A stretch of 64,000 bases of DNA from an uncultured Lachnospiraceae bacterium. GTDB lineage: Bacteria; Bacillota; Clostridia; Lachnospirales; Lachnospiraceae. The stretch lies in assembly GCA_900315505.1 (NCBI GenBank), contig OMZG01000007.1, positions 27,806-91,805 on the forward strand, given 5' to 3'. The notes under the pieces are model-generated. The model saw nothing but the letters and a program-made list of their open reading frames with translations. It did not search any database and was not told where the DNA came from. Below, piece by piece: positions 16,775 to 24,981 of this stretch. The position numbers and the translations under genes are program-made. How positions within the stretch are numbered: position 1 is the stretch's first letter; the number at the start of each line of letters is the position of its first letter.

Positions 16775-18211
16775 ATGGCAGACAAGAAGCTGGTGGAGGA
16801 GATCACCTCCCGTGACGAGGATTTTACACAGTGGTACACTGATGTGGTAAAGAAGGCCGAGCTGATGGAGTATTCGTCCATCAAGGGCTTCATGATATAC
16901 AAGCCGAATGGCTATGCTATCTGGGAAAATATCCAGAAGAAGGTGGATGCGATGTTCAAGGAGACAGGCGTTGAGAATGTATATCTGCCTGTCCTGATTC
17001 CTGAGAGCCTGCTCCAGAAGGAGAAGGACCATGTAGAGGGCTTCGCACCGGAGGTAGCATGGGTTACCGAGGGTGGCGGCAATCAGCTTCAGGAGAGACT
17101 CTGCGTCCGTCCTACATCAGAGACCCTGTTCTGCGAGCTTTTCAAAAATAACTGTCATACCTATAGAGACCTGCCAATGGTATATAATCAGTGGTGCTCA
17201 GTTGTCCGCTGGGAAAAGACGACCCGTCCCTTCCTCCGTTCATCAGAGTTCCTGTGGCAGGAAGGTCACACAATTCACGCTACTGCAGAAGAGGCTGAGG
17301 AGCGTACCATCCAGATGCTCAATGTCTATGCAGATTTCTGCGAGAAGGAGCTTGCAATCCCTGTGATCAAGGGTCAGAAGACCGATAAGGAAAAATTCGC
17401 CGGCGCCGAGGCTACATACACCATCGAGACGATGATGCACGATGGAAAGTCACTCCAGTCAGGAACCTCGCACAACTTCGGTGATGGATTCGCAAAGGCA
17501 TACGGTGTTCAGTACACAGGCAAGGATAATAAGCTCCATCCTGTATATCAGACTTCATGGGGTGTTTCTACGAGACTCATCGGAGCCATCATCATGGTTC
17601 ATGGCGATGATTCAGGTCTTGTGCTTCCGCCGCATATCGCTCCGACACAGGCCATGATCATTCCTATCCAGCAGCAGAAGGAAGGGGTTCTTGAGGCAGC
17701 TAATAAAATAAAGAATCAGCTCAGGGCAGCAGGCCTGTCTGTGAAGCTTGATGATTCTGATAAGAGACCTGGCTGGAAGTTCGCAGAGGAAGAGATGCGT
17801 GGAATCCCTCTTCGTGTCGAGATCGGACCTAAGGATATAGAGAACGGTCAGTGCGTGATGGTACGCCGTGACAATAGAGAAAAGACTGTTGTAAAGCTCG
17901 GCGAGGCAGCCGACAAAGCAAAGGAGATCCTCGAAACAGAGCAGCAGGATATGTTCAATCGTGCGAAGGAATTCCGTGATTCTCATATTTATGACGCTCA
18001 CAACTACGACGAGTTCAAGGATCTCGTAGCCAACAAGCCTGGAATGATCCGCGGTATGTGGTGCGGCGACCAGGCCTGCGAGGAAAGGATCAAGGAAGAG
18101 ACCACAGCCACCAGCCGCTGCATGCCATTCGACCAGGAGCAGATCTCCGGCACCTGCGTCTGCTGTGGCAAGCCAGCAAAGAAGCTTGTGATCTGGGGAA
18201 AAGCATACTAA
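16775..18211 (+). CDS. proS: Prolyl-tRNA synthetase, archaeal/eukaryotic-like type
   Basis: This 478-residue class II synthetase charges tRNA-Pro. It begins with [20 protein letters not shown], has class II motif 2 region [12 protein letters not shown] and motif 3 near the C-terminal half, and ends in a C-terminal domain with a cysteine cluster (CMPF...[12 protein letters not shown]) and the invariant terminal Tyr (WGKAY). This short form without the bacterial editing insertion is common in Clostridia. A GTGAGG site precedes the ATG. A strong hairpin terminator follows. Confidence 0.96.
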   Translation: MADKKLVEEITSRDEDFTQWYTDVVKKAELMEYSSIKGFMIYKPNGYAIWENIQKKVDAMFKETGVENVYLPVLIPESLLQKEKDHVEGFAPEVAWVTEGGGNQLQERLCVRPTSETLFCELFKNNCHTYRDLPMVYNQWCSVVRWEKTTRPFLRSSEFLWQEGHTIHATAEEAEERTIQMLNVYADFCEKELAIPVIKGQKTDKEKFAGAEATYTIETMMHDGKSLQSGTSHNFGDGFAKAYGVQYTGKDNKLHPVYQTSWGVSTRLIGAIIMVHGDDSGLVLPPHIAPTQAMIIPIQQQKEGVLEAANKIKNQLRAAGLSVKLDDSDKRPGWKFAEEEMRGIPLRVEIGPKDIENGQCVMVRRDNREKTVVKLGEAADKAKEILETEQQDMFNRAKEFRDSHIYDAHNYDEFKDLVANKPGMIRGMWCGDQACEERIKEETTATSRCMPFDQEQISGTCVCCGKPAKKLVIWGKAY

Positions 18212-18224
18212 TTGGAAATGTAAG

Positions 18225-18262
18225 AAGCACCGTCTGTATCAGCTACAGGCGGTGCTTTTCTT
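18225..18262 (+). terminator. Rho-independent terminator of proS, probably shared
   Basis: A 14-bp stem (18225-18238 with 18244-18257, one G-T pair) closes a 5-base loop and is followed by TTCTTT. It lies between convergent genes and may also stop the minus-strand gene, although the T run on that side is poor. Confidence 0.9.
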
Positions 18263-18264
18263 TA

Positions 18265-20856
18265 TCAGTCATTTGATGATGACAGTGAATTGACTATTGA
18301 GTTGGCCAGGGTTGAAAGATAGTTTTCCTCAGCCTTGTCCTTTTCTGACTTCGAGGTAGAGGAGCTGCTGCCGGAATCCCTTGTGCCGGAGGTGGTTCCT
18401 GAAGAGGATGTGCTACCGGAGGATGTAGTGCCGCTGGAGGCCGTGCCGGAGGTGGTTCCTGAGGTCTTGCCAGAGACAGCGGATGATGAGCTCGAAGCGG
18501 ATGATGAGCCGCCCTCCTTGCTGTCAGAAATATCGAGTGCTATAGTAGCGTTCTTTGAATTCACGACCAGGGTTCTGCTCCAGGTATCATATCCGTCAGC
18601 GACCACGGTAAGCGAATGATCACCATAGGCGACGGACATCTCCTTATTCTTCTTAACCTCTTTTCCATCGAGATATATTTTTGCGCCCTTGACGCCTATT
18701 TCAAAGGTCAGCCTGCATTTCTTCGGACCGCTTCCCTTCATGGAATCGAGGCTCAGATATGAATCGACGTTTTTCTTTATTTTTACCTTCTTTGTGCCAC
18801 CCCAGCCATTATTGGCTATGGTGACATTGTATGTGCCGACAGGAAGGGCGATTGATTTGCCATCAGATACCTCCTCGATGTCGGTCGTTCCAATCTCTAT
18901 CAGGCTGCCATCGAACAGCTTCGTATCGGTAAGCGTCAGGTATCCATGCCCGTTAGCTACAGCGACTGCAACTATTTCATTGTCATTTCCTACCACGCGC
19001 AGCGTATCAGCTCCGGCTTCGATATTATCAATGTCTGTGATCGTATTTCCATCAAGAAAAAGCGCCGTGGACGGAAGATGATATCCGGTCCCGCCGATCT
19101 TCATCAACTCCTCGGATTCATCAAATGAATAGTCAGTCACATCATCACGCTCCCAGAGTGCATCGCTCTTCTGGACGGTGGTGAGGGTGCCGTATCTGCC
19201 GCCTGCATCGAAGGTGATAGCCATGCCGGGCTGGAAATCATCGATTGATGCTGTATCACCGTACTTGTCGAGAAATTCGGTCAGGACGGTGTACGGATAT
19301 CTGAATTCCTGATAGCTTACCACGTTCATGACCGTCAGCTTGTCGTTTTTCTTATCATTTTCCTCGATGATATAGACCTTGTCGAGGCCGGTCACATTTG
19401 TCGCATCACCGCTCGCATTGCCGGAAGCCACAGGAGTGCCGGGAGTCCGGTAGGATACATTTCCCTGCTGTGTCTGTGAGCATGAGGAGACAAGGAGCAC
19501 CACAGCGAAAAGTCCGAGGAAAAGCTTCCCTGCCCTTGCGAGTCTGTCATATATATGTGCCTTCGGTATCAGATTCTCTCTCGTGTTCTGTGATGGATCG
19601 GTGAGCACATCATCAAGCATCTTATCTATTATTCTGCCCATCTGAGGCCCCTTGTTTATACCTTCATTTATCAGATCTCCGCCATTCACGGCGAGCTGCG
19701 ATTTATCAGTGCATTTATCAAGATTTGCCCTGTAGAGCTGCTCGAATCTGTCTATATATCCGAGCTTTTCCTCACGCATATATTCGCTCTGGGCCAAGGT
19801 ATCGGCACGCTTCAGCTCGAAAAGGTCATTGAAATCCAGATCCATTTCGTTCATGCAGCGCCTGACGGTGATGTCATTAAGCACCGGCCGCTCATCATGA
19901 TATCTGACGAGAATCCTGACCCTGTGGATCGTGTCATTGTCATACTTCAGTCTGCGGAGAATTTTTTCTGCCATGATATCAGACATCTGAGGATGTCCCT
20001 GGAAGTGGCTGTGCTCCTTCTTATCCGGGCGCTTCACCACAGGCTTCCCGATGTCATGAAGCATTGCCGCAAGCCGCATTACCTTGTCAGGACGGACATT
20101 CTCCATCACGTGAATAGTGTGCCAGCCGACAGTGTACATGTGGTGCTTCGTATTCTGGTCGCAGATCATTGCCGCATCCCATTCCGGGAAAAATACGGAC
20201 GTAAGTCCGGTATCGAAGAGATCATACATCTTCTCCGGGTGGTCGGACGTGATGAGCTTCGTCAGCTCGACCTGAATTCTTTCAGCTGATACCTTACTTA
20301 AATTACTTTTAAGCCTCGTGATGGCCCTGCGGGTATTTTCCTCTATGGAAAAGTCAAGCTTCGCGGCGAATCTTACCGCGCGCATCATACGGAGTGCATC
20401 TTCGGTAAAGCGCTCTCCGGGATCACCGACACAGCGGATGACCCTTCTCTCAAGATCCTCCTGTCCGCCATAGAGGTCCACAAGTCCGGTGCTGCCATTA
20501 TACGCCATTGCATTGATCGTGAAATCACGGCGCTTCAGGTCCTCCTCGAGACTCTTCGTGAACGTGACCTCATCCGGATGCCTGCCGTCCTCGTACTTTC
20601 CATCGATACGGTAGGTGGTGACCTCGAAGCTCTTCCCGTCCATGCGGACTGTCACAGTACCATGCTGGATGCCGGTATCTATTGTCTTTTGGAAAAGTGA
20701 CTTCACCTGGGACGGCTCTGCGGAGGTGGTGATGTCCCAGTCATCAGGAGTGAGCCCGAGAAGAACATCACGCACGCAGCCGCCGACAGCGTAGGCCTCG
20801 AAACCGGCTGTCTCAAGGGTGTGTATTATTTTCTCTACTGGTTCTGGCAGCTGCAT
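18265..20856 (-). CDS. CCA-adding tRNA nucleotidyltransferase fused in frame to a PEGA-domain lipoprotein
   Basis: This 863-codon frame joins two proteins. Residues 1-440 form a CCA-adding enzyme: AYAVGGCVRDVLLG, the DDWDITTSA metal motif, DFTINAMAY, and an HD domain with MLHDIGKP. These enzymes add CCA to tRNA 3' ends. Residues 440-458 are hydrophobic and end in a lipobox-like LVSSC (Cys459). After this come a roughly 300-residue extracytoplasmic region with a PEGA-like segment (AKIYLDGKEVKK, HSLTVVADGYDTW) and a Ser/Thr/Gly-rich tail. No stop codon or convincing ATG, GTG or TTG start separates the parts. It could be one membrane-tethered protein, or two products through a missed internal start or sequence error. 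AGGAGGT precedes the ATG. Confidence 0.85.
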   Translation of the reverse strand: MQLPEPVEKIIHTLETAGFEAYAVGGCVRDVLLGLTPDDWDITTSAEPSQVKSLFQKTIDTGIQHGTVTVRMDGKSFEVTTYRIDGKYEDGRHPDEVTFTKSLEEDLKRRDFTINAMAYNGSTGLVDLYGGQEDLERRVIRCVGDPGERFTEDALRMMRAVRFAAKLDFSIEENTRRAITRLKSNLSKVSAERIQVELTKLITSDHPEKMYDLFDTGLTSVFFPEWDAAMICDQNTKHHMYTVGWHTIHVMENVRPDKVMRLAAMLHDIGKPVVKRPDKKEHSHFQGHPQMSDIMAEKILRRLKYDNDTIHRVRILVRYHDERPVLNDITVRRCMNEMDLDFNDLFELKRADTLAQSEYMREEKLGYIDRFEQLYRANLDKCTDKSQLAVNGGDLINEGINKGPQMGRIIDKMLDDVLTDPSQNTRENLIPKAHIYDRLARAGKLFLGLFAVVLLVSSCSQTQQGNVSYRTPGTPVASGNASGDATNVTGLDKVYIIEENDKKNDKLTVMNVVSYQEFRYPYTVLTEFLDKYGDTASIDDFQPGMAITFDAGGRYGTLTTVQKSDALWERDDVTDYSFDESEELMKIGGTGYHLPSTALFLDGNTITDIDNIEAGADTLRVVGNDNEIVAVAVANGHGYLTLTDTKLFDGSLIEIGTTDIEEVSDGKSIALPVGTYNVTIANNGWGGTKKVKIKKNVDSYLSLDSMKGSGPKKCRLTFEIGVKGAKIYLDGKEVKKNKEMSVAYGDHSLTVVADGYDTWSRTLVVNSKNATIALDISDSKEGGSSSASSSSSAVSGKTSGTTSGTASSGTTSSGSTSSSGTTSGTRDSGSSSSTSKSEKDKAEENYLSTLANSIVNSLSSSND

Positions 20857-20918
20857 ATATACCTCCTTATGATTTGTACTATTTTAGCACATAAGACCTT
20901 TTTTGTGGGAAAAAGTTG

Positions 20919-20947
20919 TGGCACATCCACCGCAAATCGTATATAAT
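20919..20947 (+). promoter_or_regulatory. Putative promoter of the phosphohexomutase gene
   Basis: TATAAT at 20942-20947 is perfect. The -35 region (TGGCAC at 20919-20924, 17 bases away) is weak. It lies in the 132-base divergent region upstream of the mutase. Confidence 0.55.
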
Positions 20948-20988
20948 AGGGGGCAGGAAATAAGGCAGCTTACTGATAAGGAGGATAC

Positions 20989-22722
20989 ATGGGTTACAAA
21001 GAGACATATGAAGCATGGCTTTCAGATCCATACTTCGATGATGAGACCAAGGCAGAGCTTAGAGGAATAGCAGGCAATTATAAGGAGATAGAGGACAGAT
21101 TCTACAAGGATCTGGAGTTCGGTACAGCCGGTCTTCGCGGAGTTATCGGAGCAGGAACGAACAGGATGAATGTTTACACTGTCCGCCGTGCTACGCAGGG
21201 ACTTGCAGACTATATCAATAAGGTAGGCGGAGCAGACAGAGGTGTTGCAATCTCATACGACTGTCGCCACATGTCACCGGAATTCGCAGATGAAGCAGCA
21301 GAGTGTCTTGCAGCCAATGGCATCAAGGCTTATGTATTCGAGTCACTCAGACCTACGCCGGTTCTCTCGTACGCAGTCAGATATCTGCACTGTATAGCCG
21401 GTATCAATATCACAGCCAGCCACAATCCGGCCGAGTACAATGGATACAAGGTATATTGGGAGGACGGAGCACAGATCACTCCTCCACACGATACCGGGAT
21501 CATGGACTGCGTCAAGGCTGTCCAGATCGACAAGGCGAAGACGATCACCAGACAGGAGGCCATTGAGAAGGGCCTGTATCAGGTCATCGGCAAGGATATT
21601 GATGATCCGTATATCGCAGAGCTGAAGAAGCTCGTCATCCATCAGGATGCTATCAATGAAGTAGGCAGGGACATCACGATAGTCTACACTCCGCTTCATG
21701 GCACAGGTAATATCCCTGTCCGCAGAGTCCTGAAGGAGCTCGGCTTCACGAATGTATATGTAGTACCGCAGCAGGAGAAGCCGGACGGAGACTTCCCTAC
21801 CGTATCATACCCGAATCCTGAGGCAAAGGAGGCATTCGCCCTTGCTCTCGCTCTTGGAAAGGAAAAGAACGCAGACCTCGTGCTCGCCACAGATCCTGAC
21901 GCCGACAGACTTGGCGTGTATGTGAAGGACAAGCAGGGTGAGTATCACTGCCTCACAGGAAATATGAGTGGCTGCCTGATCGGAAACTATGTGATCGGAC
22001 AGAGAAAGGCCAGAGACGGGAAGCTTCCTGAGGACGGTGCTTTTATCAAGTCAATAGTTACCACGAATCTCGCAGATGCTATCGCTAAGGATTATGGCAT
22101 CCAGCTGATCGAGGTGCTTACCGGATTCAAGTATATCGGTGGCAAGATCCTCGAGTTCGAGAAGACAGGTCATGGCACATACCTCTTCGGAATGGAAGAG
22201 AGCTATGGCTGTCTGACAGGAACCTATGCCCGCGACAAGGATGCAGTTGACGCATCGATGACTCTCTGCGAGGCAGCAGCCTATTATAAGACTCAGGGCT
22301 GGACGCTCTGGGATGCAATGCTCGATCTCTATGAGAGACTCGGATATTACCAGGACGCAGTAAGCGCCATTACCCTTGCCGGCAAGGAGGGCATCGAGAA
22401 GATCGGATCCATCATGACTCATCTCCGTGCTAATCCTATCAAGGAGATCGGCGGTCACAAGGTAGTGAAGATCAGGGATTATGATAAGGATACGATCACA
22501 GATCTTGCCACAGGCGATGTGACACCTACAGGCCTTCCGAAGTCAAATGTGCTCTACTATGAGCTGACGGATGATGCATGGATCTGTGTACGTCCTTCAG
22601 GAACCGAGCCGAAGATCAAGTTCTATTATGGAATCAAGGGTTCAGGCTTCGCCGATGCAGATAAGAAGTCTGCCACGATGAAGAAGGCGCTTGATGATCT
22701 TGCAGATGAGCTTACGAAATAA
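20989..22722 (+). CDS. Alpha-D-phosphohexomutase (phosphoglucomutase/phosphomannomutase)
   Basis: This 577-residue enzyme interconverts hexose 1- and 6-phosphates, feeding sugar nucleotides for glycan synthesis or glycogen use. It has the catalytic phosphoserine loop TASHNPAEYNGYK, the metal loop DPDADRLGV, the sugar-binding loop GMEESYG and the phosphate-binding loop RPSGTEPKIKFY, so all four active-site elements are present. The length fits the PgcA-like Gram-positive subgroup. An AAGGAGG site precedes the ATG. A terminator follows, so it is monocistronic. Confidence 0.95.
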   Translation: MGYKETYEAWLSDPYFDDETKAELRGIAGNYKEIEDRFYKDLEFGTAGLRGVIGAGTNRMNVYTVRRATQGLADYINKVGGADRGVAISYDCRHMSPEFADEAAECLAANGIKAYVFESLRPTPVLSYAVRYLHCIAGINITASHNPAEYNGYKVYWEDGAQITPPHDTGIMDCVKAVQIDKAKTITRQEAIEKGLYQVIGKDIDDPYIAELKKLVIHQDAINEVGRDITIVYTPLHGTGNIPVRRVLKELGFTNVYVVPQQEKPDGDFPTVSYPNPEAKEAFALALALGKEKNADLVLATDPDADRLGVYVKDKQGEYHCLTGNMSGCLIGNYVIGQRKARDGKLPEDGAFIKSIVTTNLADAIAKDYGIQLIEVLTGFKYIGGKILEFEKTGHGTYLFGMEESYGCLTGTYARDKDAVDASMTLCEAAAYYKTQGWTLWDAMLDLYERLGYYQDAVSAITLAGKEGIEKIGSIMTHLRANPIKEIGGHKVVKIRDYDKDTITDLATGDVTPTGLPKSNVLYYELTDDAWICVRPSGTEPKIKFYYGIKGSGFADADKKSATMKKALDDLADELTK

Positions 22723-22767
22723 TTCTTAACATTTGCAACATTACTATAAGTCAGAATGTAACAAGAA

Positions 22768-22800
22768 TCCCCGAAACATAGCGTTTTCGGGGACTTTTTT
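22768..22800 (+). terminator. Terminator of the phosphohexomutase gene
   Basis: A 9-bp stem TCCCCGAAA/TTTCGGGGA (22768-22776 with 22785-22793) is followed by CTTTTTT. Confidence 0.92.
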
Positions 22801-22811
22801 GTTAAAAAGTA

Positions 22812-22840
22812 TTGACATTTCAGTAAAAAAAGCTTATAAA
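22812..22840 (+). promoter_or_regulatory. Strong sigma-A promoter of the HU gene
   Basis: TTGACA (22812-22817), a 17-base spacer and TATAAA (22835-22840). The transcript has a leader of about 65 bases before the AGGAGG site. Confidence 0.85.
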
Positions 22841-22914
22841 TGAAAGTGCAGGAAATGAAAGGGAAATCCTGCATAGTCAAAATAATCGTATAGAAATACG
22901 AGGAGGAAATTCAA

Positions 22915-23190
22915 ATGAACAAGACAGAACTTGTAGCAGCACTTGCCGAGAAGGCAGAGGTATCAAAGAAGGACGCAGAGCTTGTACTCCATGCTTTCAC
23001 AGACACAGTTACTGAGGAGCTCGCTAAGGGTGAGAAGGTCCAGCTTGTTGGCTTCGGTACATTCGAGGTTTCAGAGAGAGCTGCCCGCACAGGCCGCAAC
23101 CCACAGACAGGCAAGACAATGAAGATCAAGGCTTCAAAGGCTCCTAAGTTCAAGGCTGGAAAGGCTCTTAAGGACGCTGTAAACAAGTAA
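22915..23190 (+). CDS. hup: Nucleoid protein HU
   Basis: The protein has 91 residues and begins [20 protein letters not shown]. It has the conserved arm region [20 protein letters not shown] and [22 protein letters not shown] dimers bend and compact DNA without sequence specificity. The length and all core residues match the family. It has its own strong promoter, an AGGAGG site and a terminator. In Firmicutes hup often lies just before the S4-protein gene rqcP; here about 1.1 kb of accessory DNA separates them. Confidence 0.97.
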   Translation: MNKTELVAALAEKAEVSKKDAELVLHAFTDTVTEELAKGEKVQLVGFGTFEVSERAARTGRNPQTGKTMKIKASKAPKFKAGKALKDAVNK

Positions 23191-23221
23191 TTGAATAGTA
23201 TAGAAGTAACTAAAAAAATTT

Positions 23222-23253
23222 AAGGAGCGGCCATTACGGTCGTTCCTTTTTTT
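23222..23253 (+). terminator. Terminator of hup
   Basis: An 11-bp stem (23222-23232 with 23238-23248, two G-T pairs), a 5-base loop, then a T run. Confidence 0.9.
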
Positions 23254-23266
23254 AGCAGTAAATATA

Positions 23267-23473
23267 TCAGAAGAAGTGACGAAGCTTTACTCGTAACCCC
23301 TTGCAATAAGGACATGATTCTCTGTGACGTTTCTGGAACATCAGACGTCTTGCAGGTGTCATACGGTAATGATGCCCTTTTGAACATTTCCACCATACAA
23401 CGATGGTTGAGATGTCGCTTATATCTCTAGGGGTAAATGTATTGCATAACGATATACAAAATGCTATAATCAT
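23267..23473 (-). CDS. Small zinc-ribbon protein, possibly a gene fragment
   Basis: The 68-residue reading frame contains WWKCSKGHHYRMTP and, 12 residues later, RESCPYCKG. This Cys-x3-His...Cys-x2-Cys arrangement resembles the short zinc-ribbon repeats (DUF4379-like) found in multiples in larger proteins. The start is uncertain: the only upstream Met overlaps the -10 box of the divergent antitoxin promoter, and no ribosome-binding site is visible. It may therefore be the 3' remnant of a longer gene. No function can be assigned beyond probable zinc binding. Confidence 0.45.
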   Translation of the reverse strand: MIIAFCISLCNTFTPRDISDISTIVVWWKCSKGHHYRMTPARRLMFQKRHRESCPYCKGLRVKLRHFF

Positions 23474-23481
23474 TACTATAG
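23442..23481 (+). promoter_or_regulatory. RelBE-type promoter with overlapping dyad
   Basis: TTGCAT (23442-23447), a 17-base spacer and TATAAT (23465-23470). The inverted repeat CTATA (23464-23468)/TATAG (23477-23481) overlaps the -10 box and could be the autoregulatory operator. Confidence 0.75.
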
Positions 23482-23496
23482 AAAGGCGGTGTTCTT

Positions 23497-23808
23497 ATGG
23501 CATCAAGGAGTGCAAATGTAGTAGCAAGAGTTGAACCGGATATAAAGCAGAAAGCGGAAGGGATCCTTGCAAGGCTTGGAATATCAGAATCTACTGGGAT
23601 AAATATGTTCTATAGGGAGATAATCCTCTACAACGGGCTTCCGTTCCGTCCGTCAATACCGACTGCCCCAAAAGCTCTTGATGAGATGACAGCAGCAGAA
23701 TTTGATGCGAAGATGACACGTGCCCTCGGACAGTCAGATCGTGGTGAAGGGACTCCGTCAGATGAGTTCTTTGACCAGCTCAGACAGGAGATAAAAGGCA
23801 ATGTCTGA
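23497..23808 (+). CDS. RelB/DinJ-family antitoxin
   Basis: The protein has 103 residues. The N-terminal ribbon-helix-helix part reads VVARVEPDIKQKAEGILARL followed by GISESTGINMFYREIILYNGLPF, the classic DinJ signature. The C-terminal 40 acidic residues should wrap the toxin. Antitoxins of this type neutralise the partner and repress the shared promoter. The stop overlaps the toxin start (ATGTCTGA), so the two are co-translated. The pair sits between hup and rqcP, a place normally free of such genes. Confidence 0.9.
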   Translation: MASRSANVVARVEPDIKQKAEGILARLGISESTGINMFYREIILYNGLPFRPSIPTAPKALDEMTAAEFDAKMTRALGQSDRGEGTPSDEFFDQLRQEIKGNV

Positions 23809-24142
23809 TACAGTCGAGACTTACGATACGGTCATACTTCCAGAAGCAAAGGATGATATGCGTGAGATTGCGCTGTATATCACAAGGCAGTTCTCTGCTC
23901 CTGATACAGCTCTGGAACTGATTGATGACATACAGGATACAGTCAATTCTCTCAGGGAGAATCCATACCGCATACTGCCTGTTCCTGAGCAGCCATGGCA
24001 TGACCGGGGCGTGCGGCGTACGCTTGTAAAGAACTACTATGTATATTTCATCATAAGGGAAGAGCGTAAGACTGTCGAAGTAACAGCTATCATCTATGCC
24101 GGCAGAGACCAGGCTAAGCAGATGACTGAGAGGCTGATGTGA
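23801..24142 (+). CDS. RelE/ParE-family toxin
   Basis: This 113-residue protein has VILPEAKDDMREIALYITRQ at the N-terminus, then NPYRILPVPEQPWHDRGVRR and the C-terminal strands NYYVYFIIREERKTVEVTAI with YAGRDQ. This is the full RelE/ParE fold: a helical hairpin followed by a beta sheet. RelE members cut mRNA on the ribosome and ParE members poison gyrase. Key catalytic residues are too variable to choose between them by eye, although pairing with a DinJ-type antitoxin favours an mRNA interferase. It appears intact, unlike the remnant at 7575. Confidence 0.85.
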   Translation: MSDTVETYDTVILPEAKDDMREIALYITRQFSAPDTALELIDDIQDTVNSLRENPYRILPVPEQPWHDRGVRRTLVKNYYVYFIIREERKTVEVTAIIYAGRDQAKQMTERLM

Positions 24143-24180
24143 AGAAAATGTACATTATCCCCATCTCATCCAGTGGCATA

Positions 24181-24208
24181 TTGACATTTACTTCATGCAT
24201 GATAATAT
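24181..24208 (+). promoter_or_regulatory. Sigma-A promoter upstream of rqcP
   Basis: TTGACA (24181-24186), a 16-base spacer and TAATAT (24203-24208). It drives a leader of about 80 bases that contains a structured element. Confidence 0.75.
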
Positions 24209-24215
24209 AAAATGC

Positions 24216-24269
24216 AAAGAGGAGTCCGATCCACTGCTGTATAGCGGATGACCGAGGGCTCTTTCTTTT
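24216..24269 (+). other. Structured, terminator-like leader element before rqcP
   Basis: AAAGAG (24216-24221) can pair with CTCTTT (24259-24264), or alternatively GAGTCC (24222-24227) with GGGCTC (24256-24261). An inner arm pairs ATCC (24229-24232) with GGAT (24246-24249) and GCT with AGC around a 4-base loop. A pyrimidine-rich T stretch follows. It begins about at the expected transcription start, so it could be an attenuator or a short RNA. It matches no class known to me. Confidence 0.35.
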
Positions 24270-24294
24270 ATAGCAGAACGAAGGGATAGATTAT

Positions 24295-24558
24295 ATGTCA
24301 GAAGAAAAAGATGAAGGCATGAGACTCGACAAATTCCTCAAAGTCTCAAGGCTGATAAAAAGAAGAACAGTAGCGGCCGAGGCTGCTGACGCGGGGAGAA
24401 TAACAGTCAATGACAAGGTGGCAAAGGCATCGACAAAGGTGCATTCAGGAGATGTCATAGAGATAGCTTTCGGCAACAAGACCGTGAAGGCACGCGTCAA
24501 GACAATTCTCCAGAGCACGAAAAAAGAAGATGTCGCAGAGATGTACGAGTATTTGTAA
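24295..24558 (+). CDS. rqcP: S4-domain RNA-binding protein RqcP (YabO)
   Basis: The protein has 87 residues. MRLDKFLKVSRLIKRRTVAA is nearly identical in pattern to Bacillus RqcP, followed by DAGRITVNDKVAKAS and the terminal KKEDVAEMYEYL. RqcP binds stalled 50S subunits with peptidyl-tRNA and works with RqcH to add alanine tails to unfinished proteins. The S4 domain fills residues about 9-65. In spore formers yabP and yabQ follow this gene; here divIC comes next. An alternative Met at residue 9 exists, but the first ATG keeps a suitable spacing from GAAGGG. Confidence 0.92.
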   Translation: MSEEKDEGMRLDKFLKVSRLIKRRTVAAEAADAGRITVNDKVAKASTKVHSGDVIEIAFGNKTVKARVKTILQSTKKEDVAEMYEYL

Positions 24559-24589
24559 ATATTCTGTGAAGAATCCCCATATTTAGTGC

Positions 24590-24618
24590 TTGCAAACGGT
24601 CAGAATCAGCCTTATAAT
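24590..24618 (+). promoter_or_regulatory. Sigma-A promoter of the divIC-tilS-hpt-ftsH operon
   Basis: TTGCAA (24590-24595), a 17-base spacer and TATAAT (24613-24618). A ribosome-binding site AAAGGCGG lies at 24651-24658. Confidence 0.85.
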
Positions 24619-24662
24619 AAAAGTTATCTAACAATAGATGTCTGAAGGACAAAGGCGGATTA

Positions 24663-24980
24663 ATGACAGCAGTACAGGGAACGAACAGCAGACGGCAGAT
24701 GGCCAGGAAGAATCGCAGGACTATCAAGACTCTTGCGCTTATTCTGTTTGCTGTGATTCTCGGATCACTCCTGTTCCAGCTGCATAGTCTGTATGGCAAG
24801 TACAGCTCATACAGGCAGAGAGAGGCGACCGTGAAGGAACAGATCGCCCAGCAGAAGGAGAAGCAGCAGGATCTCAAGGATTACGAGAAATATACAAAGA
24901 CAAAGGAATACACAGAGAGCACAGCCCGCTCGAAGCTGGGACTGCTCTATGATAACGAGAAGATCTTCAAGGAAAAGTAA
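24663..24980 (+). CDS. Septum-formation initiator protein, DivIC/FtsL family
   Basis: This 105-residue protein has a basic cytosolic N-terminus, one membrane helix (about 23-43) and an extracytoplasmic coiled coil (REATVKEQIAQQKEKQQDLK), ending with the family segment ARSKLGLLYDNEKIFKE. DivIC, FtsL and DivIB form a complex that activates septal wall synthesis. Its place between rqcP and tilS is the standard Firmicutes position of divIC. The stop is two bases from the tilS start, so the genes are co-transcribed. Confidence 0.88.
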   Translation: MTAVQGTNSRRQMARKNRRTIKTLALILFAVILGSLLFQLHSLYGKYSSYRQREATVKEQIAQQKEKQQDLKDYEKYTKTKEYTESTARSKLGLLYDNEKIFKEK

Positions 24981-24981
24981 A

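Noticed and set aside
18300..18560. Possible tandem repeat or CRISPR-like array in the Ser/Thr/Gly-rich stretch
   Set aside because: The repetitiveness is low-complexity coding sequence in the lipoprotein tail. There are no regular repeats with unique spacers.
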